Origin: CAYOBW01 sp964402115
GTDB lineage: Bacteria > Verrucomicrobiota > Kiritimatiellia > UBA8416 > CAYOBW01
Direction of reading: 5' to 3'
DNA: 14,844 nt
NCBI GenBank assembly: GCA_964402115.1
Contig: CAYOBW010000176.1
Span: 1 to 14,844, forward strand
Shown: positions 13,621 to 14,844 of the stretch, in pieces
Layout: each line of letters starts with the position of its first letter
How positions within the stretch are numbered: the first letter of the stretch is position 1
Notes under the pieces: model-generated
Database searches by the model: none
What the model was told of the DNA's origin: nothing
Seen by the model: only the letters and a program-made list of their open reading frames with translations
Program-made: the position numbers and the translations under genes

Positions 13621-13624
13621 CTGT

Positions 13625-13690
13625 CGTCCCAGCGTAGCCTCGCAAGCTCGGCACGCTGAACGGCATCGTTGGCCGAACGAAGGATGAAAC
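13625..13690. repeat. Dispersed repeat module B, copy 2
   Basis: Diverged counterpart of 3070-3134. Here it directly follows module A, whereas in copy 1 the DUF3102-like gene lies between A and B. The next 200 bp (13691-13892) include degenerate CACGAGACACGG/GGCACGGAG units and no gene I can support. Confidence 0.55.
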
Positions 13691-13892
13691 GAGAGTTGAA
13701 CCACGAGACACGGTGGCACGGAGAAGAAGGGCACACGAGATTGGTGACAGGCGAATAGTGGCGGGGGTTTCCGGCGGGCGGCGCCAGGCACCCCGGAGCG
13801 GCTTGCTTTGGCAAGCCGGGCGAGAAGCGGGACGGAGATATGGGCGGCCGGAACGCCAAAGCGTTCCGCTCCGCTCCTCTCACCTGCGGGCT

Positions 13893-13994
13893 GGCCCGAC
13901 CTCGCGTCGGACGACGCAGGCGGATGTCGCATATTGCTTGTGACCGCATTCGTGCAAGGTTACATTGCCCATAGACCCTGAGGTCTCCGTTGAA
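13893..13994. repeat. Dispersed repeat module D, copy 2
   Basis: Counterpart of 12710-12806 and the last element of the 603-bp gene-free stretch 13398-14000. It ends in CTCCGTTGA, 6 bp before the next ATG, so it directly abuts the 5' end of the following membrane-protein gene. Confidence 0.65.
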
Positions 13995-14000
13995 CGCACC

Positions 14001-14378
14001 ATGACTGAGGTCTTCATACGACTGATCCTTCTCGGCATTGCAGGCGTATTGTTACCCGCTGCGTATCTTGCAGTGTGCTTCTGGTTAGGCCGGCAGAAGG
14101 CATGGTGGTTCACGTATCTTGCGTACTTTGTCCAATTTGGCACAGTCGGCGGGTGGGCGTTTGCTTTTGCGATGTCACCTTCCGGGCTCGCTGCTGCGAG
14201 CATTGTCTTCTTGATGACGGTAGCGCTGGTTGCTTGTCTTGCGTCCTCGTTGATTCTGGCGCTCTGGCGACAGAAAGGACGAGCGGAACGGATCGCGATG
14301 TTCGGTGGACTTCTTTATCCTGGCTTCCTGGCAGTGATGCTCTATACCGGTTCTCTTGTGAGCCGTGCTTACAAATGA
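14001..14378 (+). CDS. Integral membrane hypothetical protein, 125 aa
   Basis: I do not recognise this gene. There are four hydrophobic spans: about residues 5-28 (FIRLILLGIAGVLLPAAYLAVCFW), 36-58 (WFTYLAYFVQFGTVGGWAFAFAM), 64-88 (AAASIVFLMTVALVACLASSLILAL) and 99-120 (MFGGLLYPGFLAVMLYTGSLV), with basic residues in the third loop (WRQKGRAER). The ATG at 14001 is chosen because it gives a normal membrane N-terminus; a TTG at 13965 in the same frame lies inside module D. Lower GC, lack of a ribosome-binding site and a GTTGAAC heptamer 5 bp before the ATG recall the small membrane-protein gene at 643-1059, although the two proteins show no obvious similarity. Confidence 0.6.
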   Translation: MTEVFIRLILLGIAGVLLPAAYLAVCFWLGRQKAWWFTYLAYFVQFGTVGGWAFAFAMSPSGLAAASIVFLMTVALVACLASSLILALWRQKGRAERIAMFGGLLYPGFLAVMLYTGSLVSRAYK

Positions 14379-14598
14379 ACAATAGGCCCATGGCCTTGAT
14401 CGTCCGGCTGCGCCGACCGTTGGGCGGAAGGAGACCCGAGATGAAGTGGATGGTGTTAGCGGGCATGAGCCATCCGCGACTGCCGGCGTGATCCCAAGTG
14501 GATACGGTCTTGACTGCGAGATTGATAGACCGGCAAGCGCCTGCATTCTGCACGGCACGGCTTCGCAGTCCGAGTTCTGCGCCGTTCGGCACAAGGAC

Positions 14599-14844
14599 AT
14601 GCGAATGAAGAAACGGGTGGTGCGATTTGCAGTGGTGGCAATCCCAGTTGCCTGCGCACATTTTGCTCTGGTTCTCGTGCTGGTGCGGGCAGAGGCACGG
14701 GCGGTCTCTGGCATGATAAACGGCACGGATGTGAACGGGATGCAACAGGTGCTCAGTTCGGAGCGCTTCCTCAATGTCCTGGGCTTCCCAGTCACGCAGT
14801 GCATTAATCGCCCGCAAGTTGTAACGGAAGGAACGCGCTCAACA
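14599..14844 (+). CDS. N-terminal part of a signal-anchored protein, cut by window end
   Basis: An open frame of 82 codons runs to the last base of the window without a stop. It begins MRMKKRVVRFAVVAIPVA, then a hydrophobic stretch (CAHFALVLVLV) that forms a signal peptide or membrane anchor, then RAEARAVSGMINGTDVNGM and a soluble segment with one cysteine (VTQCINR). An alternative ATG is at 14605. The frame is also open upstream to a GTG at 14488, but the basic-then-hydrophobic N-terminus favours 14599/14605. GTTCGGC lies 8 bp upstream. The function is unknown. The preceding 220 bp (14379-14598) hold no gene I can support. Confidence 0.5.
   Translation, partial: MRMKKRVVRFAVVAIPVACAHFALVLVLVRAEARAVSGMINGTDVNGMQQVLSSERFLNVLGFPVTQCINRPQVVTEGTRST

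Noticed and set aside
14441..14491. A 16-codon ORF with a good AAGGAG (14428-14433)
   Set aside because: Too short and without a recognisable pattern; a leader peptide for the downstream gene cannot be excluded but has no further support.
1..14844. tRNA, rRNA, phage genes, transposase or integrase
   Set aside because: I looked for these on both strands and saw no supporting motif or fold; absence by eye is not proof.

Overview
The window looks like a chromosomal segment of a GC-rich, Gram-negative-type bacterium. Secreted proteins with signal peptides, a GHL10-type glycoside-hydrolase-like protein, an EF-G-like factor beside PflX/YebC/RuvCA, and intergenic space full of short palindromic modules together suggest the PVC group (Verrucomicrobiota/Kiritimatiellota-like). 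That placement is inference from gene style; no rRNA or other marker is present.

Layout. (1) Bases 1-2068 are a lower-GC accessory segment: a 3' gene fragment and three plus-strand genes for small secreted or membrane proteins of unknown function. A 107-bp site with the architecture of an integron attC recombination site lies between the second and third complete genes. (2) Bases 2069-3350 are repeat-rich. They hold a CT/GA-rich hairpin, a ~207-bp module (A) bracketed by 16-bp direct repeats, a DUF3102-like gene carrying a perfect 28-bp palindrome in its coding sequence, and modules B and C. (3) Bases 3351-6924 are high-GC: a minus-strand exported GHL10-like protein, divergent from a NusG paralogue plus rfbA (glucose-1-phosphate thymidylyltransferase). 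(4) Bases 7361-12475 form a tight plus-strand run: EF-G-like GTPase, PflX-type radical SAM protein, YebC, RuvC, RuvA and a 59-codon ORF, several of them joined by ATGA or GTGA overlaps. (5) Bases 12476-14844 are again accessory and lower in GC: further copies of modules A-D alternating with small membrane-protein genes, ending in a gene cut by the window edge.

How the genes work together. RuvC and RuvA belong to Holliday-junction processing; ruvB is absent here. YebC commonly sits beside ruvC and acts in translation or regulation. The EF-G-like factor lacks several canonical GTPase signature residues. The NusG paralogue directly before rfbA fits an RfaH/UpxY/LoaP-type antiterminator for a polysaccharide locus, but no other sugar genes follow.

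The most interesting material is in the two accessory flanks. One site is attC-like. Repeat modules A and B are adjacent in one copy and separated by a DUF3102 gene in the other. A stem-loop family shows a compensatory base-pair change. No integrase, transposase, tRNA, rRNA or CRISPR array was seen.
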